Shown here: piece after piece, positions 1-6,718 of the stretch
Layout: the number at the start of each line of letters is the position of its first letter
Numbering within the stretch: the stretch's first letter is position 1
Origin: Lachnospiraceae bacterium
GTDB lineage: Bacteria > Bacillota > Clostridia > Lachnospirales > Lachnospiraceae
Length of the DNA stretch: 35,857 bases
Assembly (NCBI GenBank): GCA_021202235.1
Contig: JAJQDL010000175.1
Coordinates: 1-35,857 of the forward strand
Direction of reading: 5' to 3'
Position numbers and translations under genes: made by a program
Notes under the pieces: model-generated
Database searches by the model: none
What the model saw: the letters and a program-made list of their open reading frames with translations, nothing else
Told to the model about the DNA's origin: nothing

Positions 1-3
1 CTT

Positions 4-53
4 GCGGCTTTTTGCCTCCGGCTCGCGCAGACGAGCAGGAGGCAAAAAGCCGC
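4..53. repeat. Long perfect inverted repeat (hairpin)
   Basis: A 16-bp perfect stem, GCGGCTTTTTGCCTCC against its complement at 38-53, encloses a second 5-bp stem GCTCG/CGAGC at 21-25 and 32-36. No T-run follows on either strand, so it is not a standard terminator. It lies at the window edge in the tail of an upstream transcript. It could be a 3'-end stabilising hairpin, a bidirectional terminator or part of a small RNA. The structure is seen directly; any role is inference. Confidence 0.6.
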
Positions 54-73
54 CACCTGCTCGATTATATGAG

Positions 74-118
74 AAGTCCGGTGGTTGGCCGGCATCGGCA
101 GCACCGGGCTTTTCTTTT
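74..118 (+). terminator. Rho-independent terminator of an upstream unit
   Basis: A stem AAGTCCGGTG / CACCGGGCTT (10 bp with one G-U) with an inner GCCG/CGGC stem is followed by TTTTCTTTT. It ends whatever transcript enters from the left of the window, before the P5C dehydrogenase promoter. Confidence 0.75.
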
Positions 119-180
119 GCGTTTGACTAAAGAATTTCATAAAAATTTCATTGATAAAGAAAAAAATTCATTTTTGTCCC

Positions 181-236
181 TTGATTATCTTCATGGTTTA
201 ATATATACTGAAATCGGTATACAGGCACGTGCCTGT
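181..236 (+). promoter_or_regulatory. Promoter plus 16-bp palindrome upstream of P5C dehydrogenase
   Basis: TTGATT (181-186), a 17-nt spacer and TATACT (204-209) form a good sigma-A promoter. Starting 11 nt after the -10 is a perfect 16-bp palindrome, ACAGGCACGTGCCTGT (221-236), which is likely transcribed from its first bases and well placed as a repressor operator. A further hairpin, AACCTGCGG/CCGCGGGTT (247-270), lies in the leader. The promoter and palindrome are seen; the regulator is unknown. Confidence 0.65.
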
Positions 237-302
237 TTTCGTGTATGAACCTGCGGGAGACGCCGCGGGTTCGCCAGAAAAAGATAAGGAGGGTCATCGA
301 TC

Positions 303-1931
303 ATGTCCAACGCGTATTTTACCATTGAGAGACCGGCCAACGATCCCTTTAAGGGATATCTGCCCGGCAGCCCGGAACGCGCCGCTCTGAAGGCGGAGCT
401 GGCGAAGCAGTCCTCTGAGGTTGTGAAGATTCCGCTGATCATCGGCGGGAAGGAGGTCTGGACAGAGAAAACGATTCAGGTCACGATGCCTCACGCCCAT
501 GATCATGTGATCGCCGAGTGCTGCATGGCCGGCGAGAAGGAACTGCAGATGGCCATCGACTGTGCGCTGGCCGCCAAGGATGCCTGGGAGGATATGCCCT
601 GGGAGCATCGTTCTGCCATCTTCCTGAAGGCCGCGGATCATATCACCAACGACTATCGCCCGGTGCTGAATGCCTCCACCATGCTCGGCCAGTCCAAGAC
701 TGTGTTCCAGGCGGAGATCGATATCGCGGAACTGGCGGATTTCCTCCGCTTCGGCGTCTGGTCGGCTCAGGAGATCTTCAAGGATCAGCCTGCCAGCTCG
801 GACGGCGTGTGGAACCGGCAGGATTATCGTCCGCTGGACGGCTTCATCTGTGCGATTTCCCCGTTTAACTTTACGTCCATCGGCGGCAATCTGCCCACCG
901 CTCCGGTCATCATGGGCAATGTCTCCCTGTGGAAGCCTTCCCGTACGGCCGTGCTGGCGAACTATTATTATATGAAGCTTCTGATGCAGTGCGGTCTTCC
1001 CGCCGGAGTAATTAATTTCGTGCCTTGCACGGGAACCGACATGTCCAAATACGTCATCAGCCATCCGAAGATGGCCGGGTTCCATTTCACCGGTTCTACC
1101 GCTGTTTTCCAGAGCGTCTGGAAGCAGGTGGGCGAGAACATTGCCAGCTACGCCAACTATCCCCGCCTCGTGGGCGAGACAGGCGGCAAGGACTTCATCT
1201 TCGCGCACGCTTCGGCCGACGTGGAGAAGCTGGTCGCGGCTCTCGTCCGCGGCTCCTTCGAGTACCAGGGTCAGAAATGCTCGGCCTGCTCCCGCGCCTT
1301 TATCCCCGCCAGCCTGTGGCCGGAGGTAGAGAAGCAGCTGAAGGAGAAGGTGGCCGCTCTGAAGGTGGGCGATGTGCAGGAATTTGACACCTTCATGGCT
1401 GCCGTCATCGACCAGGCCTCCTTCAACACCTGCAAGGCCTATCTGGACCGCGCCATCGCCTCCCCCGACTGTGAGATCGTAACGGGCGGGACATACGATG
1501 ACAGCAAGGGCTGGTTCGTGCAGCCCACGGTGATCCGCTGCATGGATCCTCATTATGAGTCCATGGTCAAGGAGATCTTCGGACCGATCGTGTCTGTCTA
1601 CGTATATGACGACGACAAGCTGGATGAAACTCTGGAGATCTGTGATAAGGCTTCGCCCTACGCCCTGACCGGCGCGATCTTCGCCCAGGACCGCCAGGCG
1701 ATCGTTAAGATGGAGCACGCCCTGCGCAACGCCAGCGGCAACTTCTACATCAATGACAAGTGCACCGGCGCAGTCGTGGGACAGCAGCCGTTCGGCGGCG
1801 CCCGCGCTTCGGGCACCAACGACAAGGCCGGCACCAGCCTCAACATGATCCGCTGGGTCAGCGCCCATAGCGTCAAGGAATCCTTCAGCCCCTCCGCGGC
1901 CATCAACTATCCTTACATGGTTGAGGCGTAA
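303..1931 (+). CDS. pruA: L-glutamate gamma-semialdehyde (delta-1-pyrroline-5-carboxylate) dehydrogenase
   Basis: This 542-residue NAD-dependent aldehyde dehydrogenase oxidises glutamate semialdehyde/P5C to glutamate in proline, ornithine or arginine catabolism in the cytosol. The ALDH signatures are clear: an N-terminal NAD-binding Rossmann region with SPFNFTSIGGN, the catalytic glutamate in LVGETGGKDF (E292), the nucleophilic cysteine in GQKCSA (C326) and a C-terminal QQPFGGARASGTNDK. Length and order match the stand-alone eukaryote-like P5CDH type (ALDH4A1-like), with no fused proline dehydrogenase domain. ATG303 follows an excellent AAGGAGG at 7-8 nt spacing. It is a single-gene unit between its own promoter and a terminator, and no proline dehydrogenase is visible next to it, so the P5C source must be elsewhere. 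The family call is firm; the substrate is inferred from overall sequence character. Confidence 0.9.
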   Translation: MSNAYFTIERPANDPFKGYLPGSPERAALKAELAKQSSEVVKIPLIIGGKEVWTEKTIQVTMPHAHDHVIAECCMAGEKELQMAIDCALAAKDAWEDMPWEHRSAIFLKAADHITNDYRPVLNASTMLGQSKTVFQAEIDIAELADFLRFGVWSAQEIFKDQPASSDGVWNRQDYRPLDGFICAISPFNFTSIGGNLPTAPVIMGNVSLWKPSRTAVLANYYYMKLLMQCGLPAGVINFVPCTGTDMSKYVISHPKMAGFHFTGSTAVFQSVWKQVGENIASYANYPRLVGETGGKDFIFAHASADVEKLVAALVRGSFEYQGQKCSACSRAFIPASLWPEVEKQLKEKVAALKVGDVQEFDTFMAAVIDQASFNTCKAYLDRAIASPDCEIVTGGTYDDSKGWFVQPTVIRCMDPHYESMVKEIFGPIVSVYVYDDDKLDETLEICDKASPYALTGAIFAQDRQAIVKMEHALRNASGNFYINDKCTGAVVGQQPFGGARASGTNDKAGTSLNMIRWVSAHSVKESFSPSAAINYPYMVEA

Positions 1932-1956
1932 GAAGCATTTTACAGAAAAAATAGTA

Positions 1957-1999
1957 ACTCCCTGCCCTGGTTATATTGCAGCCGGGGCGGGGAGTTTTC
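1957..1999 (+). terminator. Terminator after P5C dehydrogenase
   Basis: A 14-bp stem, ACTCCCTGCCCTGG against CCGGGGCGGGGAGT (two G-U pairs), with an 11-nt loop is followed by TTTTCC. It ends the single-gene transcript. Confidence 0.85.
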
Positions 2000-2029
2000 C
2001 TCTATGAAACGAAATCTTGGTTTGAAAGA

Positions 2030-2057
2030 TTGCGTTAGATTTGATCTGTGTTATAAT
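2030..2057 (+). promoter_or_regulatory. Promoter of the arsC-like/fic pair
   Basis: TTGCGT (2030-2035), a 16-nt spacer and a consensus TATAAT (2052-2057) lie 47 nt before the arsC-like ATG. The ATG has a GAGGAGG-type ribosome binding site. Confidence 0.65.
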
Positions 2058-2104
2058 GAAATCCCAGGTTACGATGGGATATGGATCACGAGGAGGTCTG
2101 AATC

Positions 2105-2371
2105 ATGCTGTTTATAGAATACCCCAGATGCTCGACATGTAAAAAAGCGAAGAAATGGCTGGATGAACACGGAATCTTATATAAAGAACTGAAGCTGAAA
2201 GACAGGCTGCTGCTGATGAGTGAAGAAGAGCAGTTACAGTTGCTGGCTTCAAACGGTATGCTGGTGAAGAGGCCGGTCGTCGTAGACGGAGATACGGTGA
2301 CGACAGGGTTTAAGGAAGCTGAATGGGAAGAAAAATATGGAATGAATACGGCTGCGGAGGACAGATCGTGA
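2105..2371 (+). CDS. ArsC/Spx-family (thioredoxin-fold) protein, internally shortened
   Basis: This 88-residue protein belongs to the arsenate reductase ArsC/Spx/YffB family. It keeps the N-terminal active-site strand and CXXC (YPRCSTCKKAKKW) and the C-terminal part (LKLKDRL, then LLASNGMLVKRPVVV and GFKEAEWEEKYG). Family members usually have about 110-120 residues. The segment normally between the first helix and the L-x-L-KD stretch, carrying an NPT..EL and a KKFFNTSG motif, is missing; HGILYKELKLKD reads straight through. This looks like a clean in-frame deletion of about 30 residues. The stop overlaps the GTG start of the Fic gene (GTGA), so the two are translationally coupled. The redox or regulatory role of such a shortened protein is unknown. 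Confidence 0.75.
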   Translation: MLFIEYPRCSTCKKAKKWLDEHGILYKELKLKDRLLLMSEEEQLQLLASNGMLVKRPVVVDGDTVTTGFKEAEWEEKYGMNTAAEDRS

Positions 2372-3480
2372 AGAAAGATCCGTTTCAGGAATATATCAAA
2401 GAAGTCGAGCCGGATAAAAAGGAGAAGGGATATGCATGGTATACAGCGATCGGCCTGCAGGCTGTGGATGAATTAAAAACATCTGAGTACCTGTTGCATA
2501 CGGCCATCCGAAATATCGAGGGTGAAATATCTTTTAAAGAAGCCGATGCACTGCTGCAGACTTATTACGAAGAGAATCCTGTACACGATCCGGAAGATCG
2601 CACCGAGGAGGCGGATAAGGTTTCGGCGCGGATCGCTGCCCTGTTGTCTGAACAGGCGTTTAGCTTTACGCCAAATGAATATATTTCTATCCATAGAAAG
2701 CTGTTTACCGGCATTTATTCTCATGCGGGATGTATCCGTGATTACAATATTACAAAGAAGGAATGGGTGCTGAATGGAGCGACCGTCCTTTATGGAAGTG
2801 CGACGGAACTGCGTGCAACGCTGGAGTATGACTTTTCAGAAGAAAAGGCATTTTCATATCGGAATCTTTCCATGGATGAAGTGCTTCATCATCTGGCAGT
2901 GTTTATATCCAGATTGTGGCAAATCCATATATTTTGCGAGGGGAATACCAGAACAACGGCTGTCTTTTTCATCAAATACCTTCGCTCTCTGGGCTTTGCC
3001 GCAGAGAACGATATCTTTGCAGAGAATGCATGGTATTTTAGAAACGCGCTGGTCAGAGCGAACTATAATGATCTGAAAAATGGGATTCATGAGACGACAG
3101 AGTATCTTGAGGTATTTTTGCGCAACCTTCTGCTGGGTGAGAATCATCCTCTTCATAATCGAGCGATGCATATCAGCGGCGTTTTTACAACATCTCAGGA
3201 AGTGAACATTGAAAGTCGAAAAGTGAATATAGAGGATGACAAAGCGCACATTGAGAACAAAAAAGCGAACATCGAAAGTCGATTTACACCCCGAACAGCC
3301 GCTCATGTCCGGAATCTTTGGGCTGCGTTGGGCTCTCAACGTATATTTGGCCGATCAGATGTTCAGCGGATCCTTGGGTTGAAACCGACAAGATGCTCAG
3401 GTCTTCTTCGTGAGATGGTGCGGCAAGGCGTGATCGAGCCGGTAACCGGTCATGGAAAAGGAAAGTATCGTTTTCTGTAA
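2368..3480 (+). CDS. Fic-domain protein (predicted AMP/NMP-transferase) with C-terminal winged helix
   Basis: About 370 residues. I start it at GTG2368, not the track's ATG2323: GGAGG sits 7 nt upstream and GTGA overlaps the arsC-like stop. Residues ~20-70 (YAWYTAIGLQAVDEL, NIEGEIS, YYEE) resemble a VbhA-like antitoxin module with the IEG inhibitory motif, fused in cis. The Fic core follows, with HIFCEGNTRTT (catalytic His ~187), a variant of HPFx(D/E)GNGR in which Pro is Ile and the second Gly is Thr. After the core come four 7-residue repeats around xNIE (~278-305), then a winged-helix-like end (FGRSDVQRILGLKPTRCSGLLREMV). Fic proteins usually move AMP from ATP onto Ser/Thr/Tyr of a target. 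The target here is unknown. The region is AT-richer than its surroundings, which suggests acquisition by transfer. Confidence 0.85.
   Translation: MKKDPFQEYIKEVEPDKKEKGYAWYTAIGLQAVDELKTSEYLLHTAIRNIEGEISFKEADALLQTYYEENPVHDPEDRTEEADKVSARIAALLSEQAFSFTPNEYISIHRKLFTGIYSHAGCIRDYNITKKEWVLNGATVLYGSATELRATLEYDFSEEKAFSYRNLSMDEVLHHLAVFISRLWQIHIFCEGNTRTTAVFFIKYLRSLGFAAENDIFAENAWYFRNALVRANYNDLKNGIHETTEYLEVFLRNLLLGENHPLHNRAMHISGVFTTSQEVNIESRKVNIEDDKAHIENKKANIESRFTPRTAAHVRNLWAALGSQRIFGRSDVQRILGLKPTRCSGLLREMVRQGVIEPVTGHGKGKYRFL
3199..3282 (+). repeat. Four tandem 21-nt repeats encoding a heptad
   Basis: Inside the Fic gene four 21-nt units encode EVNIESR, KVNIEDD, KAHIENK and KANIESR. The heptad spacing and charge pattern suit a short coiled coil or extended linker between the Fic core and the winged-helix end. 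In-frame copy-number change would alter linker length without breaking the gene. Confidence 0.7.
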
Positions 3481-3539
3481 TTGTCTCACAACTCACGGAA
3501 CTGATTCAAGAAAAAGAACAATTTTTTTGAAAAATCCAC

Positions 3540-3568
3540 TTGACATTTACGGGTCGTCGCGCTATACT
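3540..3568 (+). promoter_or_regulatory. tRNA-Pro/tRNA-Glu promoter
   Basis: TTGACA (3540-3545), a 17-nt spacer and TATACT (3563-3568) form a near-consensus sigma-A promoter 10 nt before the tRNA-Pro gene. Confidence 0.85.
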
Positions 3569-3578
3569 AAACAGGCAT

Positions 3579-3652
3579 CGAGGCGTGGCTCAGCTTGGTA
3601 GAGCGCTGCGTTCGGGACGCAGAGGTCGCAGGTTCAAATCCTGTCGCCTCGA
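3579..3652 (+). tRNA. tRNA-Pro (anticodon CGG)
   Basis: A 74-nt cloverleaf: acceptor CGAGGCG/CGCCTCG with discriminator A, anticodon stem CTGCG/CGCAG, loop TTCGGGA giving anticodon CGG (codon CCG), and T arm GCAGG-TTCAAAT-CCTGT. The 3' CCA is not encoded. It is co-transcribed with the following tRNA-Glu. Confidence 0.93.
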
Positions 3653-3666
3653 GTTGATCACCACAT

Positions 3667-3738
3667 GGTTCGTTGGTCAAGGGGTTAAGACGCCGCCCTC
3701 TCACGGCGGAAACGGGGGTTCGATTCCCCCACGAACTA
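3667..3738 (+). tRNA. tRNA-Glu (anticodon CTC)
   Basis: A 72-nt cloverleaf: acceptor GGTTCGT/ACGAACT (first pair G-U), anticodon stem CCGCC/GGCGG, loop CTCTCAC giving anticodon CTC (codon GAG), and T arm GGGGG-TTCGATT-CCCCC. No CCA is encoded. It lies 14 nt after tRNA-Pro and just before a terminator. Confidence 0.93.
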
Positions 3739-3740
3739 CT

Positions 3741-3772
3741 GAGCGAAGAGTTTCGGATTCTTCGCTCTTTTC
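3741..3772 (+). terminator. Terminator after the tRNA pair
   Basis: A 9-bp stem GAGCGAAGA / TCTTCGCTC with a 9-nt loop is followed by TTTTCGTTT. Confidence 0.85.
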
Positions 3773-3826
3773 GTTTATTGCTTTTTATGCGGATGCTCCG
3801 GCGCACGGCCGGGAGGGGGAGGAGCC

Positions 3827-4132
3827 ATGACCAGAGAGGAATTTCACCGCATTATGCTGCACTCCATCGATAAGACCATGGAGGACAACTATGACCGGAT
3901 CGGCCTGTCTCTGGTGCGGGGCGTGGAGGAGAACGACGACCTGCTCAGCATGGAGACGAAGATGATCCGTAACGCGATCGGTGTTTCCTGTCAGATCTCC
4001 CTGCAGCTGATCGGCGATATGATGGAGCAGGCGGGACTCATTGCTTTCGAGGAACCCCGGGAGGAGGAGAAACGGCCGAATCTGCGCGTTATCACGCCGC
4101 CTCGCCGTCAGGAAGAGCCGGAAGATGAGTAA
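3827..4132 (+). CDS. Conserved-looking hypothetical protein, 101 aa
   Basis: I do not recognise this protein. It is a soluble, mostly helical, acidic protein with no signal peptide or membrane segment; residues ~1-80 look globular (HRIMLHSIDKTMEDNYDRIG, SCQISLQLIGDMMEQAG) and the last ~25 are charged and proline-rich. ATG3827 has a strong GGGGAGGAG site. It stands between the tRNA terminator and the rimP promoter. Codon use matches the neighbouring housekeeping genes, which argues for a real gene. Confidence 0.7.
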   Translation: MTREEFHRIMLHSIDKTMEDNYDRIGLSLVRGVEENDDLLSMETKMIRNAIGVSCQISLQLIGDMMEQAGLIAFEEPREEEKRPNLRVITPPRRQEEPEDE

Positions 4133-4179
4133 AAGCCGGGAAAACCCTGGAAAAAGTGGGAGATCACCGCGAAATCCTC

Positions 4180-4257
4180 TTGCAATTCGTGACAAAGAGT
4201 GGTATGATTCGGTATGATATGAGATTAGGTAGAAGAGTGGACGTGAGTCCACTCTTC
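4180..4257 (+). promoter_or_regulatory. rimP-nusA-infB operon promoter and leader hairpin
   Basis: TTGCAA (4180-4185), a 17-nt spacer and TATGAT (4203-4208) form the likely operon promoter; a second TATGAT lies 10 nt on. In the leader, GAAGAGTGGAC-GTGA-GTCCACTCTTC (4232-4257) is a perfect 11-bp stem with a GNRA-type tetraloop. About 130 nt of leader remain before rimP. The hairpin may stabilise the mRNA or take part in control; that is inference. Confidence 0.65.
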
Positions 4258-4387
4258 CTTGATGTATCGGTGTTTACTATGAAAGTCCCGGACGGCGGCA
4301 ATGTGGACTGCGTCAGCAATCATGTCCGTTTGTTTGAGAGAACGCTGAGAGAAAAGGCCCCGGGGAGGGGCAGAAAGGGAATGTGCC

Positions 4388-4855
4388 TTGGCAAGACGGG
4401 AAGAGTATGAACAGAAGACGGAAGCCCTGCTCCAGCCGGTAATGGAGGAGAACGGTTTCGAGCTGGTGGATGTAGAGTATGTGAAGGAAGGCAGCAGCAA
4501 ATATCTGCGGGCTTACATCGATAAGCCGGGCGGGATTACCATCGATGACTGCGAGAAGGTGAGCCGTCGTCTGAGCGATCTGCTGGACGAGAAGGACTTC
4601 ATCGAGGAGGCCTATATTCTGGAAGTCAGCTCTCCCGGTCTGGGACGTCCACTGAAGAAGGAGAAGGATTTTGCCCGGAGCGTAGGCTCTGAGGTGGAGG
4701 TTCGCTGCTTCCGGCCGGTGAATCATGAGAAGGAGTTTACCGGGGTGCTGAAGGCATACGATAGAGATACCGTGACTCTCGCGATCCGGGAGGACGAGGA
4801 TCTGACATTGGAGCGGGCGAATCTTGCGCTGATTCGTCTGGCGTTCGATTTTTAA
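4388..4855 (+). CDS. rimP: Ribosome maturation factor RimP
   Basis: A 155-residue cytosolic protein needed for 30S subunit maturation. The family pattern is clear: N-terminal domain with ELVDVEYVKEGSSKYLRAYID, then the hallmark DDCEKVSRRLSDLLDE and YILEVSSPGLGRPLKKEKDF, then the C-terminal Sm-like barrel. The start is TTG4388 (MARREEYEQ), about 8 nt after an AAGGGA site; the leftward ATG4381 is out of frame. It is the first gene of rimP-nusA-rnpM-ylxQ-infB, 16 nt upstream of nusA. Confidence 0.93.
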   Translation: MARREEYEQKTEALLQPVMEENGFELVDVEYVKEGSSKYLRAYIDKPGGITIDDCEKVSRRLSDLLDEKDFIEEAYILEVSSPGLGRPLKKEKDFARSVGSEVEVRCFRPVNHEKEFTGVLKAYDRDTVTLAIREDEDLTLERANLALIRLAFDF

Positions 4856-4871
4856 GGAGGATAAGGGAAAG

Positions 4872-6074
4872 ATGAACAAGGAATTACTGGACGCATTAAA
4901 TGTGCTGGAGAAAGAGAAGGATATCAGCAAGGAAGCGCTGCTGGAGGCCATCGAGAACTCCCTGCTGACAGCCTGTAAGAATCATTTCGGAAAGGCAGAT
5001 AATGTCAAGGTAAGCATCGACCACGAGACCTGCGACTACGAGCTCTACGCAGAGCTGACGGTCGTGGAGGAAGTGGAGGATCCGGTTCTTGAGATCAGTC
5101 TGGAGGATGCCCGGAAGATTCGCGCCTCCTATGAGCTGGGGGACATCGTGCGGCGTGATATTCAGTCGAAGGAGTTCGGCCGGATCGCCACGATGAACGC
5201 CAAGAATGTGATCCTGCAGAAGATTCGTGAAGAGGAGAGAAAGTCGGTGTACGATCATTTCATCGCCAAGGAGCATGAGATCGTGACCGGCATCGTGCAG
5301 CGCTATATCGGACGGAATATCAGCATCGACCTGGGCAAGGCCGACGCGATGCTCAATGAAAATGAACAGGTACGCGGCGAGGAATACAAACCTACAGACC
5401 GGATTAAGGTGCTGATCCTGGAGGTACGGGACACGACCCGCGGACCGCGGATTCTGGTTTCCCGGACACACCCGGAGCTGGTGAAGCGCCTGTTTGAGGC
5501 GGAGGTGACGGAGATTCAGCAGGGCATCGTGGAGATCAAGGCGATTTCCCGGGAGGCCGGTTCCCGCACGAAGATGGCTGTATGGTCCAACGACCCCAAC
5601 GTGGATCCGGTAGGCGCCTGTGTCGGCGTCAACGGAAGCCGTGTCAATTCCATCGTCGATGAGCTGCGGGGCGAGAAGATCGACATCATCAACTGGAGCG
5701 ACAATTCCGCGGAGCTCATTGAAAATGCGCTGAGTCCGGCCAAGGTGATTTGCGTCCTGGCGGACGATGATGAGAGGACGGCGCAGGTCATCGTGCCTGA
5801 TTATCAGCTGTCCCTGGCGATCGGCAAGGTGGGACAGAATGCCCGTCTGGCGGCCCGCCTGACCGGCTATAAGATCGATATCAAGAGTGAGACCCAGGCC
5901 AGAGAGAGCGGCCTGTTTGAAGAGATCGGCTATATCGAAGATTATTATGAAGAGGACGAAGATGCCTACTACGAGGAAGCCGATTACGAGGATACTGAGG
6001 ACGCAGAGGAGGCGGCCGAAACCGGGGAAGACTTCCTGGAGGAACCGGAGGTTTCATCCGAAGAGGAAGAGTAG
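4872..6074 (+). CDS. nusA: Transcription termination/antitermination factor NusA
   Basis: A 400-residue RNA polymerase-binding factor that modulates pausing, termination and antitermination. In order: N-terminal RNAP-binding domain (1-~125, with DIQSKEFGRIATMNAKN), S1 domain (~135-200), KH1 and KH2 (~200-345, with VGACVGVNGSRVNSIVDEL and LSLAIGKVGQNARLAARLTG), then an acidic tail of about 55 residues rich in E, D and Y. The E. coli-type C-terminal AR repeats are absent, as is usual in Firmicutes. ATG4872 follows AAGGAGG. It ends in TAG, which shows that TAG is an ordinary stop in this genome. Confidence 0.95.
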   Translation: MNKELLDALNVLEKEKDISKEALLEAIENSLLTACKNHFGKADNVKVSIDHETCDYELYAELTVVEEVEDPVLEISLEDARKIRASYELGDIVRRDIQSKEFGRIATMNAKNVILQKIREEERKSVYDHFIAKEHEIVTGIVQRYIGRNISIDLGKADAMLNENEQVRGEEYKPTDRIKVLILEVRDTTRGPRILVSRTHPELVKRLFEAEVTEIQQGIVEIKAISREAGSRTKMAVWSNDPNVDPVGACVGVNGSRVNSIVDELRGEKIDIINWSDNSAELIENALSPAKVICVLADDDERTAQVIVPDYQLSLAIGKVGQNARLAARLTGYKIDIKSETQARESGLFEEIGYIEDYYEEDEDAYYEEADYEDTEDAEEAAETGEDFLEEPEVSSEEEE

Positions 6075-6110
6075 GCGCAAAATACTGAGTGGAAAGGGGG
6101 AAGCGAAGAA

Positions 6111-6380
6111 ATGGCAGGTGTGAAAAAACAGCCGCAGAGAGCCTGTATCGGCTGCGGCCAGATGCGGGAGAAACGCGAATTGATCCGTGTTCTTCGGACT
6201 CCGGAAGGGGAATTTACCCTGGACCGGACGGGTCGAAAGAACGGACGCGGCGCCTATCTGTGCCGGAATCCGGAGTGTCTGGAGAAGGCGATAAAGAACC
6301 ACAGCCTGGAACGTTCCTTTAAGAAGGAGATCCCCCCGGAGGTCTACAGCGCGCTGAGAGAGGAGCTGCTGCAGACATGA
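6111..6380 (+). CDS. rnpM: RNase P modulator RnpM (YlxR family)
   Basis: An 89-residue YlxR-family RNA-binding protein. The signatures CIGCGQMREKRELIRV and DRTGRKNGRGAYLCRNPECLEKA match the family, which in B. subtilis binds and modulates RNase P. ATG6111 follows a GGGGGAAGCG stretch. Its TGA overlaps the ylxQ ATG (ATGA), as expected in this conserved operon. Confidence 0.93.
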   Translation: MAGVKKQPQRACIGCGQMREKRELIRVLRTPEGEFTLDRTGRKNGRGAYLCRNPECLEKAIKNHSLERSFKKEIPPEVYSALREELLQT

Positions 6381-6718
6381 AGAAGTATCAGGACAGAGTG
6401 TTGTCCATGCTGGGAATGGCGAAGCGGGCCGGCCGGCTGGTCAGCGGAGAATTCGCTGTCGAGAAAGCCGTGAAGACGGGGAAAGCGTCCCTGGTGGTGG
6501 TCGCATCCGATGCATCGGAGAATACGAAGAAGTCATTTCAGAATATGTGTGCGTACTATGGAGTGCCGTGCCGCATCGGAGCGGAGAAGGAACTTCTGGG
6601 GCATGCCGTCGGACAGGGGATGCGGGCATCGCTTGCCGTGACAGACGAGAATTTCGCCCGCACGATTGAAAAGTGTATGAATGAGAATACAGACGGAGGC
6701 AGTGAGAATGGCGAGTGA
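6377..6718 (+). CDS. ylxQ: YlxQ, L7Ae-family ribosome-associated protein
   Basis: A 113-residue ribosomal L7Ae/L30e-like protein (YlxQ/RplGA) expected to bind kink-turn RNA. It begins [17 protein letters not shown] and contains [15 protein letters not shown] and [19 protein letters not shown]. The start overlaps the rnpM stop by 4 nt, and its end overlaps the infB start by 11 nt, so all three are translationally coupled. Confidence 0.92.
   Translation: MKKYQDRVLSMLGMAKRAGRLVSGEFAVEKAVKTGKASLVVVASDASENTKKSFQNMCAYYGVPCRIGAEKELLGHAVGQGMRASLAVTDENFARTIEKCMNENTDGGSENGE

Noticed and set aside
12-248. 78-aa ORF at the start of the window
   Set aside because: It runs through a hairpin, a terminator and a promoter; no coding character.
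3199-3282. 21-nt repeats as a CRISPR array
   Set aside because: Units are contiguous without spacers, lie in frame in the Fic gene and encode a heptad.
3540-3830. 96-aa ORF over the two tRNA genes
   Set aside because: It reads through both cloverleaf structures and the terminator; an accidental frame.
4156-4410. 84-aa ORF in the rimP leader
   Set aside because: It overlaps the promoter, leader hairpin and rimP start, with no ribosome binding site. It looks like leader RNA.
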